From Aspergillus flavus (Eukaryota > Ascomycota > Eurotiomycetes > Eurotiales > Aspergillaceae): a stretch of 64,000 bases of DNA. The DNA lies in the NCBI RefSeq assembly GCF_009017415.1, contig NC_092409.1, forward strand, positions 496,001 to 560,000. Reading direction: 5' to 3'. The position numbers and the translations under genes are program-made. Of the stretch, positions 21,179-32,739 are shown in pieces (position 1 is the stretch's first letter; every line of letters starts with the position of its first letter). Under the pieces are notes generated by a model. The model was not told where the DNA came from and made no database searches. It saw only the letters and a list, made by a program, of their open reading frames with translations.

Positions 21179-23432
21179 TCAGCCAGGCATAGTGGCATTG
21201 GTCAACTCGGTCAACAGTCCCGTCCAGGCCGTATCTCCGAAATCAAGATTAGCACCGTTGTCGAGCATCTCAGACCATATATCTTCCAATTGCCTCTCGT
21301 CCGTATCATCCAGATTGCTGGGTAAGTCACCTGGTGGATCCAATTCGATTGTGGTTGCCGGTGTATAACTGGCTCCAGATGTGGAAGGCAAGGGTTGCCT
21401 CGGCATGTCAGGACCGGCCGCGTTTACATTGGGAATAGAGTTGCGATTTGGAGAAGCAGCCAGCTTTTCATGTTTCCAGTGCTTCTGTAGCACACCCATC
21501 ATGGCATTGATACCCTCTTTCACTAGTGAAGATGATAGCTGAGCGTTACTGAGCATGCGACATGCATCCAGTACCTCCTCCTTTCGCTTCTCGGCTAGAA
21601 TGTCGTCCCAGTTGAAGCACACATCTAGCAGCAAGATCACGGCAGCCATGAATACGTGATGCATAACAGACCAGACTACTGAGCTTGGCGGTGTGAACTT
21701 TGGTTCGTCTTCGTCCATGATTTTTTTGATCTCGAGTACCTTTCGCGCAGATTGAAGGCATACAATATGAGAATAGGAATAAAGTGGCTCACGAGCTCCA
21801 CGAACGAAAAATTGCCGATGCAGACGGCACAAGCGTGAAAAGTACCCTTGTTGTAGGAGACATCGTTGCCATGCAATTGTGGGGCGATTTTGGTACAGAG
21901 ATGCGAATCGGCGCCTGGACGTTGGGTCAAGGCGGAAAAATTCTGGTATCTCTGCAAGGGCTTGGTGAAACTTTCGGTCGAGTTCAAGAATCTTCTCGTA
22001 GCTGATTTCTATTCCATAAAGGTGTTCGTGGGATGTAGCGTCAATAACTTCCCGACAAACGATACCAAGCTTGAGACGCTCAAGGGAGAAGGACATGTCC
22101 GTTGGTGTCGAGATTGGTCGCGGCAATCCACTATGGCATTCAAAATCATCATCGTCAAGATTGAGAGGCTGGTCTACCTTCATGTGTTCTGGGTTGATCA
22201 GATAGGTCCACTCTTGAGGACCGCTCAAGAACCCAAGAAACCTGGAAATATTGCAATCAGGGACAGCCATATAACAAAGGAATCAGAATCAGAACCTACC
22301 AGTCATACGATGCGATGTCCCACCAAAGCCGCCTTTTTGTCTCTAGCTCCACCGCATCGGGTGGATTCGCCTCCCTTTCCTCCCTTAATCGTGGTGAATC
22401 GATGCAATGCAGCTTGAGATTCTTTGCTTGGCTAATAACTGCTCCGTGAACAAAGAGACCACTGACTGATGGGTGAGAGCTTATATTTGATGCATGGTGC
22501 ATGATAACCATTGCTGCCTGTAAGCCCTCGACCGTGGGATTAACTGGGTAGTTGCTTTGAATCAGGGCGGCGCCGGTCAAAAAGGAGAACTCGCGACTGC
22601 AAAGCTCTGCATGAATAGAAGACTCCACGGATAGTTGCAAAAACAACGAGCTGGCGGCCATACTGAAAAAGAGTGCTAAGTGATTCAAATTAGGCGGTTG
22701 GCCTCTTTCAATGGCTCGGTAGATACCATCTATCTGATCCTCCGCGCGCTTAGGAAATATGATGTGGTAGAGATAATCAATATAATTTGTATAGTATCGA
22801 AAAAGTGCCAAAGCCTCATGCTTATGGGGAAGAAACGATAGCAAATTGACTGTCGCAGGATCCTCCCGGGACGCATTCCAACTTCGGCAGGAAACCGGGA
22901 GCAATGTTCCCGGGGGAACAGAATCATCCTTATTCCTCAGTTCATCGAGTTCATCTCTCAGTAGCTTTGGCGTGGCTGTTGGCACTCGTTGACCCATGTG
23001 AATGTTTTCCAGCCAGTCCGCTGTCATCAGTGATTCCCGGCTGCGGTACGATGGTTGAGGGTTCGCAACAGATTGTGTATCTGCTCTTCGCATCTCCTGA
23101 ATCTCGGGTGTGTTTCCCTGACCAGGAACGGTTGCTTCTCTTTGGTTTCCATCTTCCAATCCTGCATTATGCGTGTCCGCCGCAGCCGGTGCAATGACAT
23201 AGCTGCATGGCAGTCTTCGGGTGACGCAACTACTGCATGGCTGCTGCCGGTTACATTTCAGCTTCTTGCGTCTGCATGACTCGCACGATACTGGATCCTG
23301 CCTTGTGGCACGTTTTCGAGGCTTCTGGTGCAGCTCTGGTCCTATTCTACGCTTCATCACGGGAGATGTTGACAGATGTCGTGGGTCGTTCGATCGCGGC
23401 CAATTGCCGGGCGGGCGGGTCACGTGCAGCAT
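21179..23432 (-). CDS. Zn2Cys6 transcription factor with fungal_trans domain
   Basis: Exons 22300-23432 and 21179-22241 (58 nt intron) give 731 aa from the ATG of MLHVTRPP. A second ATG 25 codons later is possible. The zinc cluster follows a basic stretch: CESCRRKKLKCNRQQPCSSC, then C six residues on. The middle region has KRRLWWDIASYDW, the hallmark of the fungal_trans domain, and the C-terminus is acidic. Nuclear DNA-binding activators of this class often control adjacent genes. The divergent transporter starts 460 bp away, so this is its likely regulator. Confidence 0.9.
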
Positions 23433-23893
23433 GGCTATGTTATGGAATACTAACCGAAAGAAAAGATGATATTGCGCAGTGATAGGCAATAATGAACTAT
23501 TTTGCAAAGCAGAGCAAGGGAGGACTATCTTCTAGTTTTTGTGTAGACTTTGGAAACCATTTTATCGGCCAATACCCACAGTTGTACCCCTTCTGAACCG
23601 TCTCGGAGCTTCCGCGGATACTCCGTTCGCAGACAACGATGGAGGCAGAACGCTCTTGTGTCAAAAACAAAAAAAAAAAAAGGCAACTGGGTCAGTTTGG
23701 TCTTTATGTGTTTCCGCGGATTCTCCGATTGGCTTGCGGCCGGTCTACCTCTAGTCATATAATACACATATCATTCCTAGCCAGTTTCGTTCTGTGGAGT
23801 AAATCGTGACGAAACACTCTGACACTTTTTCAACTGCAAGGATAACGTGCCCTAAGAGAAGGCAACTTTTGTCGAGCGTATCAGTCTGTTATC
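23433..23893. promoter_or_regulatory. divergent promoter of regulator and transporter
   Basis: A 460 bp region between two outward-facing genes. It contains an A12-type run near 23668-23680 and several CCGCGG/CGGCCG words that could bind the zinc-cluster protein. No gene is seen. Confidence 0.4.
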
Positions 23894-25395
23894 ATGGCCA
23901 AGGGCAGCTCAGCACCACCAAACCAGAAACCTCCCAGCGAGTATACGTATGTCGTGTCGCAAGCGGTTGTCGATAGATTAATAGCTGACTGGGCCTCACA
24001 GACCGCGGGCATGTTTAACAATTCTAGGTTCATTTACCGGTCTGTTCTGCACAGTTGGATTTATGAACTCGTTCGGGGTGTTTCAAGAATACTATGGGAA
24101 AGAGCAGCTCGCCGACAAGTCCGAATCAACGATTGCATGGCTCGGTGCAATTAGTATCTTCTGTATTTTCTTCATCTCAGTGTTCTCTGGCCGATTGCTT
24201 GATGTTTTTGGACCTACTGTTAGTCAATCTTTTCGATGGCCAAAAGCCGATAGCTAATAAGTGACACAGTTTATGCTCTGTATAGGCTCGCTAGGCACCG
24301 TGTTCTCACTCATGATGGTGTCGCTCTGCAAGGAGTTCTACCAGTTTATTCTCGCGCAAGGAATCCTTCTCGGCGTATCGCTCGCACTGCTAGCGTGCCC
24401 AATGCTTGCCCTCGTGGGACAACACATCAAGGTGAAGCGTGGCGCAGCGCTGGGTATAGTCCTCGGTGGCTCTTCTCTCGGGGGCGTGATGTGGCCTATC
24501 GCCATCAACGAACTACTTCAGAAACCGAACATTGGATTTGGATGGACAATGCGGATTGTCGCGTTTATAATGATTCCCCTATTATCTGTCTCCTGTATCT
24601 GCTGTCGGCCACCCAAGACAAGCCCCCCTCCGACTCAACGGCCTGCGTCTGATGAAGAGGTCACGATAACCGAGACCAAAGCATCCGCCCCTAAAACTGA
24701 CTATTCCGTTCTAAAAAAGCCCAGCCTCCAGCTATCCTGCCTCGCCTTTTTCATCATCTATTTCGGAATGTTTTCTCCATTTTTCTTTACTACCTCCTAC
24801 GCAGTCGCAGAAGGGTTCTCAACCGACCTGGCGTTTTATACCATCTCGATCGTTAACGGTGCTTCATTCTTCGGTCGTGTCCTTCCTGGTATTGTCGCGG
24901 ATCGGTATGGAAAGTTCAACTGCTGCATCGTGGCTACTTTCTTCTCCGGCATTATCGCGCTCTGCTGGACGAAAGCGACTTCCGTAGCTGGCTTGGTTAT
25001 GTTTTCTCTCGCATATGGATTTGCATCAGGGGTAAGCTTTCCAAATTGAAAGGCCATGTGACCAAGGCTAATAATTGTTCAATATAGGCCATCCTTTCCC
25101 TACAGCAAGCCTGCGCTGCGCAAGTCGCCACGCCACAAACAATCGGGTTGACCATGGGTACCGTCATGGCAGCCACATCTTTCTCGTAAGGATCAGAGAT
25201 GCTAAGAGTTATTCTAAATGCCCAGCTAATATTATACACAGAGCCATGGCTGGAGTCCCTATTAGTGGTGAACTGGCAGGCAAATACGGGTATCTGGCAT
25301 TGTCGATCTACTCCGGCGTGAGTCTTTTGGTAGGGAGTGTTCTGTTGGCGGCGGCGAGGTTCGTCCAAAGTAGGAAGTTGCTTGATGTTGTGTAG
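23894..25395 (+). CDS. monocarboxylate-type MFS transporter (MCT/MCH-like)
   Basis: Exons 23894-23950, 23985-24218, 24270-25031, 25088-25185 and 25242-25395 give 434 aa with matching phases. The first intron would be only 34 nt. Features of the fungal MCT family: a short N-terminus, FMNSFGVFQEYY in helix 1, WLGAISIF, the central polar loop (PPKTSPPPT to KASAPKTDYS) between helices 6 and 7, then SFFGRVLPGIVADRYGKFN and an LTMGTVMAATSF segment. About 12 helices. Members carry monocarboxylates, riboflavin or pathway intermediates across membranes. The usual DG[GP]-W N-terminal motif is degenerate here (LTGPHRPRACLTILG), so the first exon junction is the least certain part. Confidence 0.82.
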
Positions 25396-25800
25396 AGGTA
25401 TATGATTGGAGCTGTGGATTTCTAATATGCTTTGAAGGCGCCCTGTGAATAGTCGATAGACTTCGATCTACTACGGCAATATGCGATCATAGATCACATA
25501 GTATATGACTTACTACACTCTCTCGGTGGTTCCGTGAGCTCGAGGTAGAAGAATCCGTTTTGTAAGGCCTGCAGCAAAGAACTCATCATGCAACATCAAG
25601 CGGTCTATAGAATGGGCTATACACAGCAACTGTTCCCGAACTTAGTGCACTTCAAAATTGCACTTCAAAGAAGCGCCAATATCCCCTCCGACGGCATATC
25701 GACCTCATGAAAATGCGCCGGGGCCACGAGCGAAAAAGTCCGAAGCTAAAAGACTTTCAGAAACCATGCCAGACATGTGCAAAGATGAATTACTCTATTC
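25396..25800. other. intergenic
   Basis: Convergent 3' flanks of the transporter and the ankyrin gene. A further ankyrin exon could lie here, but I could not identify one. Confidence 0.35.
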
Positions 25801-26382
25801 TCAGAAATTACCTGTCCAGAATACCGGCGTCCAGCCTCTTGAATCCGCCAAATTGATATCTGCATTAGACCCCACGAGAATTCTCACGTGGTCAAGATGC
25901 CCAAGCTCTGCCGCTAGTGACAGCGAAGTACGGCCTTCATTATCCATCCAGTCGAGAAGACCCGCTTTATCTATTAGGAGCCCAAATGAATCAGTAGGAC
26001 GGCATTCCACAGCGAAGAAGATGCTTGTTCGGCCGTCAGAGTTGCAGAAGTTCAAGTTGATTCCTTTGTGCTGCAAAAGTTTATTGAGCACTCTCCACTC
26101 CGATGTCGCTTTCGCCAAGGGTGATATGCCGTCTATTTGGAAACTGATGTCCAGTAATGAATTTCTCAGGTAATTTTCGAGCTTTTCGATGTTTCACTTA
26201 AGCAGTTCGGATCTCCTTTTCGCAGGCGTGATTACAGACGTGATTCTGGAAAGAAAATCGAGCTGAAGTCGAGCTCGAGCGATCGCTTCCTGAGAAGAAT
26301 TATCGTCACACAATGTGGATTCCATTTTCAATGGATCTCTTTTTGTGATGATTGTAGTCGGTATTGATGTGTTGGATGTCAC
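25801..26382 (-). pseudogene. ankyrin-repeat protein with internal stop
   Basis: One minus-strand frame encodes an acidic N-terminus, then ankyrin-like units: GINLNFCNSDGRTSIFFAVE, DWMDNEGRTSLSLAAELGH followed by LDHVRILVGSNADIN, and SRGWTPVF. The frame is interrupted by an in-frame TGA at 26194-26196 (RRSELLK, stop, NIEKLENYL). Sequence on both sides stays in the same frame, so a point mutation of a sense codon is the simplest reading. The 3' end stops within a repeat at GNF, where a GTAATT could be a donor. Confidence 0.55.
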
Positions 26383-27005
26383 AAAAAGAATCTCAACGTA
26401 CCTGAGGCTTCACGGGCATTTCAGGCGGCTGATGGCCAGTGCCAACTTGGAAGGGTAGAGAAAGGACATTGGCGAAAGGACTGGCAGCTAACGCCTCATG
26501 TGACGGGTGCTCTTCGCAGCAGGATCCCTGACGCCTTTTAGCTCCCGGGTCTATGGGAGGCCTTGTATGGTTCCGAGGAAAAGTGCTCCTCGGGCTCCAT
26601 TGCTCATTGCTCTGCTACAGGAGTCTCCTTGATTTCAGAATTTGAACTTACCATGCCTCTTCGAAAACGAAGACGCTGGACTTGTTTTCCCGGGCGAGAG
26701 AACACCAAGAAAACAAGTATGAAAGAAGATAAGCGTGTAGTCACGTACTGCAACATGTCCGAAAAGAACACTTGACCATATCGCCATAAATGACCGTCTC
26801 TGGCCCAGAAATGCGGGGTTGGCGAATTGCCCCTCACGTTCGTGGTCTAGTGTATGCCGCTCGGCCTTTTGAATTTCCTATTAATATGGAGACAATGAAG
26901 TCCAACATCATGTTAAAGCCTTGAAGCCTTCCATCATCCTTGCTTTACCTGGAGATGCGTATCGGGCTGCCCTGGCGAGCGGTGAGAATACAGTCATAAA
27001 TCAGA
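26383..27005. other. intergenic
   Basis: Divergent flank of the ankyrin remnant and the T5orf172 gene; no coding signal. Confidence 0.4.
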
Positions 27006-28439
27006 ATGTCTCCGGCTGGCCCTAGTCCCTCGATTGTTCCTTGCTGTACACCAGCCAGCTTTACCCTGGTGCACCGCCCTCCCCCCAGCAATGCTGGTAG
27101 CGATTTGCACAAATCAAATTGTCAAGAACACCAGCCTCAAACATACCAACCCCTGGTGAAAATGTGTACTTTAAGAACTCGCCTTGGTCTTCGGAATTGG
27201 AAGTGTGGGCGCTGCACAAGGGCAGAAACAGCATGCGCTAATTCGATACCCAGAAAGAATCGGGACCAAATTGAGTCTTTGATTAAGTCCATGATTTTCC
27301 TCTGCCAGGAATCTCCAGAACTGATCTCGAAGATGGAAGAGCTGAGCGCGCTCGCGAATTGTCATACCCACCGACGCAAAGATCCAGAAGATGCCCGAAA
27401 GACAAAATGGATGGCTGCTTTTCCGGCGCAGAATAGTGACGTGCGTTATGTCGAGGTGCAGGTCATGGAATTACTTGGGTCTGCTTCCACTCTATGCGGT
27501 GCAAAAGCAGAGTCGGGTTCATGTCCGAACAAGATCGGAGGCCGAAAGGTTCAAAATTTTCAGAGAATAACTGACGAAATAGTGAGGCTCAGTACGTACC
27601 ATAGAGTCTCAGATATTGACTATCATCTCGGAATGCTGAGAAGAAATATGTACTGCTCCGACCACGAGCTTACCATGCATCTTCAAAAAGGGGATTATTG
27701 GAAGTCCAAAATCCTGGGAATTTGCACAACAGCAGACTTCGGCGTGGGACTGCCGACTCAGTCTGTGGTACCCTATGAACCTGAATGCAAGTCGTTAGGT
27801 TCAGAATCTACCGAGCACTGCGACGGGTTGTATTTGACGGGTCAACAAATATCAAGCTTGAGAATACCGGAAGATTCAGCCTTGGTTTTGCTGGAGGGGT
27901 TTGACACTACCCCCTTTCTGATCCTTCCAAGAAGGAATAGACGCAGCCCAAAAACCCTGAACGACTATATTCACGAAAGAATCTGCCGAAGTCTGAGTAC
28001 CCGGCATCGGAAACCCGGATATATCTATGCTTTTCAAGCAAAGAGTAACCCGGAGTATATTAAAATAGGATATACGACTGGATCCGTTATTGAGCGCCTC
28101 CGATCGTTGATATTCGACTGCAACAGGGAAATGACGGTGCTATTCCCTACCCCCCCTGAATCTGTGAAATCAGTTCCGAATGCCTGGCGCGTTGAGGAAT
28201 TATGTCATGCGGAATTGGTTGATTATCAAGTCCAGGTTGATTGTACAGGGTGTTTGAGTGAGCATCGAGAATGGTTCCAGATCTCTGCTGCAGATGCATT
28301 TGCGGCGATAAAAAAATGGTCTGCGTGGATGAGAACCACACCATACGACCCAGTGCTTGGGAACTTGAAAGAGAAGGAGAAGCGCAAAGCTTCGGAAATG
28401 GACCACTTCATGAGCGAACTAGCAAAGTCGGAAGGTTGA
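27006..28439 (+). CDS. T5orf172/DUF1766 domain protein
   Basis: Single exon, 477 aa, ATG to TGA. The C-terminal third (about residues 335-440) is the T5orf172 domain, a divergent GIY-YIG-like fold: PGYIYAFQAKSNPEYIKIGY, then TGSVIERLRS, and HREWFQISAADAFAAIKKW at the end. The N-terminal half is fungal-specific with scattered cysteines (WKCGRCTRAETAC) and no known domain. Related fungal genes occur in large, variable families; nuclease activity of these proteins is not established. The protein lacks a signal peptide and membrane helices. Confidence 0.8.
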   Translation: MSPAGPSPSIVPCCTPASFTLVHRPPPSNAGSDLHKSNCQEHQPQTYQPLVKMCTLRTRLGLRNWKCGRCTRAETACANSIPRKNRDQIESLIKSMIFLCQESPELISKMEELSALANCHTHRRKDPEDARKTKWMAAFPAQNSDVRYVEVQVMELLGSASTLCGAKAESGSCPNKIGGRKVQNFQRITDEIVRLSTYHRVSDIDYHLGMLRRNMYCSDHELTMHLQKGDYWKSKILGICTTADFGVGLPTQSVVPYEPECKSLGSESTEHCDGLYLTGQQISSLRIPEDSALVLLEGFDTTPFLILPRRNRRSPKTLNDYIHERICRSLSTRHRKPGYIYAFQAKSNPEYIKIGYTTGSVIERLRSLIFDCNREMTVLFPTPPESVKSVPNAWRVEELCHAELVDYQVQVDCTGCLSEHREWFQISAADAFAAIKKWSAWMRTTPYDPVLGNLKEKEKRKASEMDHFMSELAKSEG

Positions 28440-29722
28440 ATAGAAGCGACTTTGAAAGTGTGGTCTTGGAAGGTCTACAGTAGAGCATACTTGAAATCCA
28501 ATTGTCTTTTTACACTAACCGTGGAACCGTGTCCAGACAGGAATATTCATTGGCTCGGTAATTAAATGGAGTATCTGGATCCATAGCTTTAGGAGGGGGT
28601 GGTTCTCCGGCCAGTGTGTCTCCGGGCTAAAGGCGACTTATCACCAGTGCCTGAGATCCGTAGTGAATTAAATCCGTAGAATTATATCTTGAAGAGTTTT
28701 TGGTCTAGAGCTATAGATTTATTGTTAGAAAGCTGTGGTAGAACGGCGTTGGCTCTAGACCCTGTGATCTCGAGCTGTTAATTCAAGGCTATATTTCTAA
28801 GACCACAGACATAGATCTACATTAGATATATATCTGCAGCTTTTTATCCATTAACTAGCGGATAGCTTCTACTATCTCCTTATAATTAAATTATTCCCAA
28901 ATATTATAGAAACTGTGTTTACACTATCCTTAATCACTGTCTCAAAGCACTGCCCAACGGGTATCTGCCATAGATTCTGGTTATAATAGATTGCCTGTGC
29001 CCGCGCTTGCTTACAATAGCTGCCATTCGCTCCACTGGAAATGGGTCCGACAAGTCAACTGTCACTTCACAAACTAAGCAATTCCACTCGCCGTGTTATC
29101 ATGTGCGCGGAACATTATTGTCATCTCAGAGCACTCGGGCGCACCGCTGGCTTCTTCTCGTTTCGAAGGTTGAATCCACTGTGGTCGTGTCTCGGCTGTG
29201 ACCTACTCCAGCAGGCAATGAAGACAACGGGCCAATATGGTCTTTTCTTATTAGAAGCGGGTCATATCTTCTAGCAACACTATTAGCCCCTTACCTGTTT
29301 AAAGCCGAGTTTGGCCTAGGATACATATAGAAAGAGGAGAGGTTTCCTATAATATTATCTTTCTTGTTTAGCACTTGCTCGGGTCTTATAGGACTAATTT
29401 CCTCTTAAGATAATTCTCTGAGAAGGATTAGAAATGTATATAATACATAGATTTCGTAGTACTTATACTGGGTTCTTGGGTATAAGTACAGAAATATTAC
29501 GGGAATTCTGCTGGCAGAAATCGATGAGAATCCGTTGTTGCGGGGTGGCCGCTATGATCCTCCGTATCCGGGTTGCTCCCGGGCCATTTCCCCGCTTATC
29601 AAACGTGATAAGTTCGAGCATTTAAATAAATCCTCCAGGTGGGGCCCTTCTCTTGAACCAACCATTCTTCCTTCCATTCCCGCTCCAATCCAAGAGGCAG
29701 CATCAGCTTCACCAGATCACCG
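28440..29722. repeat. AT-rich gene-free tract, probably eroded repeat
   Basis: From about 28650 to 29500 the sequence is rich in TATA/TTAT words and poor in open frames on both strands (for example 28790-28920 and 29280-29470). This fits an old, mutated transposon. No terminal repeats or recognisable transposase are left. The right end is the promoter of the regulator at 29723. Confidence 0.35.
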
Positions 29723-32099
29723 ATGCCACGTCCAAAGGTACGGCCGGAAAATCGCCAACGTTCTTGGCGCGCATGCTTGGTCTGCAAGGCTTCTAAAATA
29801 AGGTGTGACGCTGGAGATCCTTGCGGCTCATGTCTGCGACGGGATCAGGGCAGTTCATGCATATACTCCGGTGTTGACCGGCGACGCAAAGGCCATGGCA
29901 AGTCGCGGGATATAGCGTTCGTGGCAAAGGCTCCCTCATTGTTTGCTGGTGACCTTCCGAACTCTCATGCATCTCCAAATGCGCCCGGTATCCCCACGGA
30001 GACTTCAAGTCCAGTAGAGCGAGCTACTCCCGTCCTTATCCCCCACGCGAAATCAGTCGATCATACAGCGATGGATCAAGATTCCGAGCCACACACATCG
30101 GACACTGGTGGAAAAGGTGTGGCATCTTCTTACATATCATATCACCGTTTCCGACATGCTGATTATAGCCTTCCAGTGTATATCGGACAGACATCTTCGC
30201 TGTCATTCCTTTATTTCCTGAAACGTACCATTAAAGGGTACATAGGATCAGTACCTTTTACAGAGGAAGAAGGTCACCATGTCACTGTAGACATACCAGA
30301 AAGTGCCGTGGAGGGCATTACCCAAATCCTCTCCTTCGATGAGAAATGTTCTCTTCTTGATTCTTATTTTGAAGCTGTAAGGGATACACCCTCACCAGTG
30401 AGCTTAGTACAAACGGCGCTTACTTTTTTAGACTAGCGGTATTCTGGACCTTTTTACGGCGTATGAGATTGACCAACTCTTATCGGAGGGTCCAATTTCT
30501 TGTCAGAACCTTCTCCATCAGCCTTCTGCTGTCTCTGGTGACATGAAGGCTATATTTGACCTCGTGTTCGCCATTGGAGCTCAGATACGAGGAATTGGCA
30601 ATGACTCGAATATTACCACTTCTTACTTTTTGCGCGCTCGCGCTGCAGCATTTAAAGGCATGTTGATGTCCCAAACTCTAGATACGGTGCGGGTATTTAC
30701 CCTCCTTGCATTCTATACACTTGGTGCCTGCAACAGAAATGCTGCCTCGATGTTTTTGGGTATTGCAGCTAAGGCTGCCGTCATTTTGAACCTCAATGGC
30801 ACCGGAAATGACGATAAGCTCTCAGAAGAGGAAGTTTGCGCCAGGTAAGGCTCGCATTTGGGGTTATGCTTCATGCTCTGTGGTTTGCCAGCTGCTGAAA
30901 TACGTCCGAAAGGATCCGGGTTTGGAATAGTGTTCAAAATCTTGATACTTTGAGCAGCTTTATCTTTGGACGACCGAAAGGTTTACCCGCTAGTTGCTCC
31001 GTTTTGGCTAAGTCTACACAGTTTGATACTGTAGGCGGGCGAAATTCGCGCGCTCTGTTTACTGCAATGGTCAAAGCATGCAATATCCTTGACCATATCG
31101 TCGATACATTAGGAAAGAATAACGATATTCTGCATGTACCCACTGCCGAGGAGCTGCTCAGACAACTTCGGCAGTGGAGTCGTGAATTGCCTGAGCATAT
31201 ACGTCGCATTCCCGTTAAATGTGATTTGAATGCCACGCTTCAACCTGCGGATCGTCAAGCGCTCCTTGGAAGCTTACACATATCGTGTGTGCACTACTTC
31301 GCCGTAATGCTGATTACTCGTCCGTTCCTCGTGGCATACTTGGTCTCGAGACTACGTGGCAAAGCGCCAGATAACCTTATCAGCGACCCCGACGAAGGCT
31401 CGGATGCAAGCATCAAGAACAGCAAAGTATCCAGATTGGCGCAGGTCTGTGTCAGTTCGGCCACAGACATGGTCGATATGTGTGTCAAAGCCAAGAATTG
31501 CAGTTTTACGTTCCGCAATCTTAGTCTCCTTGAGTAAGTTCATCCATGCGCTTTGAACAATCCAGAAACACACTTACTGACAATTCTTGGACAGGGCATG
31601 GACTTTCGGCGCGGGCTTGGTTCTCGGGTTCTCAGTTTTCGGCGGGGAGCCCCGCAGCGACATCGAGAATGGCTTCCAAAGTGCGCAGATCATTCTGGGA
31701 GATATTGCATTATCTAGCAAACAGGCTCAGCTGTATCACAACATACTCATGAACCTTGCCGATGCCGTTAAGAAATACAGGCAACGAGTGACTGAAGAAA
31801 GAAATTACACAGTACAACATTACATGGACCGGATACTGATTTGGGAGGCATCACCGGATGAAAACAACAGTAGCCGAGAAAGGCTCAGCACCATGCCTCA
31901 GGGGTCAGAGGATGCACGGCAAGCTTCCACTTCTCGGCCGCAAACCATCTTTGATTTTGTAGGTCTACCACCATCTCCATTTTCAAATGCAGGTTTTTGT
32001 GAAGGAAATAGCGACTGGCTAGGAGGTAGGCTTGGACTTTTGGACAGCTTTCAACCGGAGCTTGAACCTTTTGATCATCTGTTCTACACAATTGAGTGA
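29723..32099 (+). CDS. Zn2Cys6 transcription factor with fungal_trans domain
   Basis: Exons 29723-30397, 30432-30844, 30913-31533 and 31595-32099 give 737 aa, phases consistent; the first intron is only 34 nt. The zinc cluster is near the N-terminus: CLVCKASKIRCDAGDPCGSC and a sixth Cys seven residues later. It is followed by a Ser/Pro linker and a fungal_trans region with IFGRPKGLP, where the GRP of this domain is expected. It stands at the head of a run of intact oxidative genes (32740-47352), many on the same strand, so it is a plausible pathway-specific regulator. Confidence 0.88.
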
Positions 32100-32739
32100 G
32101 TCTGATACAAATAGAGTGAAGAATTCACGCGCATGAAGACCTGTCTATCTAGAAGTCAGATAGTTAACGTAATCAACCACTGAATTGTCCACTTTTCCAT
32201 TCACCTCTCATAATCATCTTCAACGCACTGATTATCCACCTGTACTTTAGGGTGGAGCTGAGTGAGACAGTCCGACTTGGCCACATCGTCCGCCAATATG
32301 AAATAACCGGATGGGAATCCGACCACTCGTTCAGCCATGATGGGAAGTATTTGTAAGCCAAATTGTTCTTTATCAAAAAGCCATCGACTGCTGGGCTGGT
32401 GTCTATCCTGTGCATGGCCACTTCCGACAGAGGACTAGTTCTGAAAGCGGGCCACTTCCGGCCAACATTTCCGTCTGGGGTTCCGTTGGGTATTAGCCGG
32501 TGCTCCTATCAACCTTTACCGATAGCTGTACCCGCACTGATACGATGCATAGTTCAGACGGATAATTCCGAGGTGCGCCAGCCGGCGAAGTGTTTTCGGA
32601 TGCAAACTTATTTACCGTAGCCAATGCGTGGACTGTAGCGCTGGTTATGTGATAAGACTGCTATTAAGCTACTGGTCTCTTAGATAGCCCTGGCAGTTCC
32701 ATTCATTCAATTTCAGTAAACTCCAATTCAACTACCACC
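32100..32739. other. intergenic, promoter of flavocytochrome gene
   Basis: No coding signal. The ATG at 32740 is preceded by a CACC context. Confidence 0.4.
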
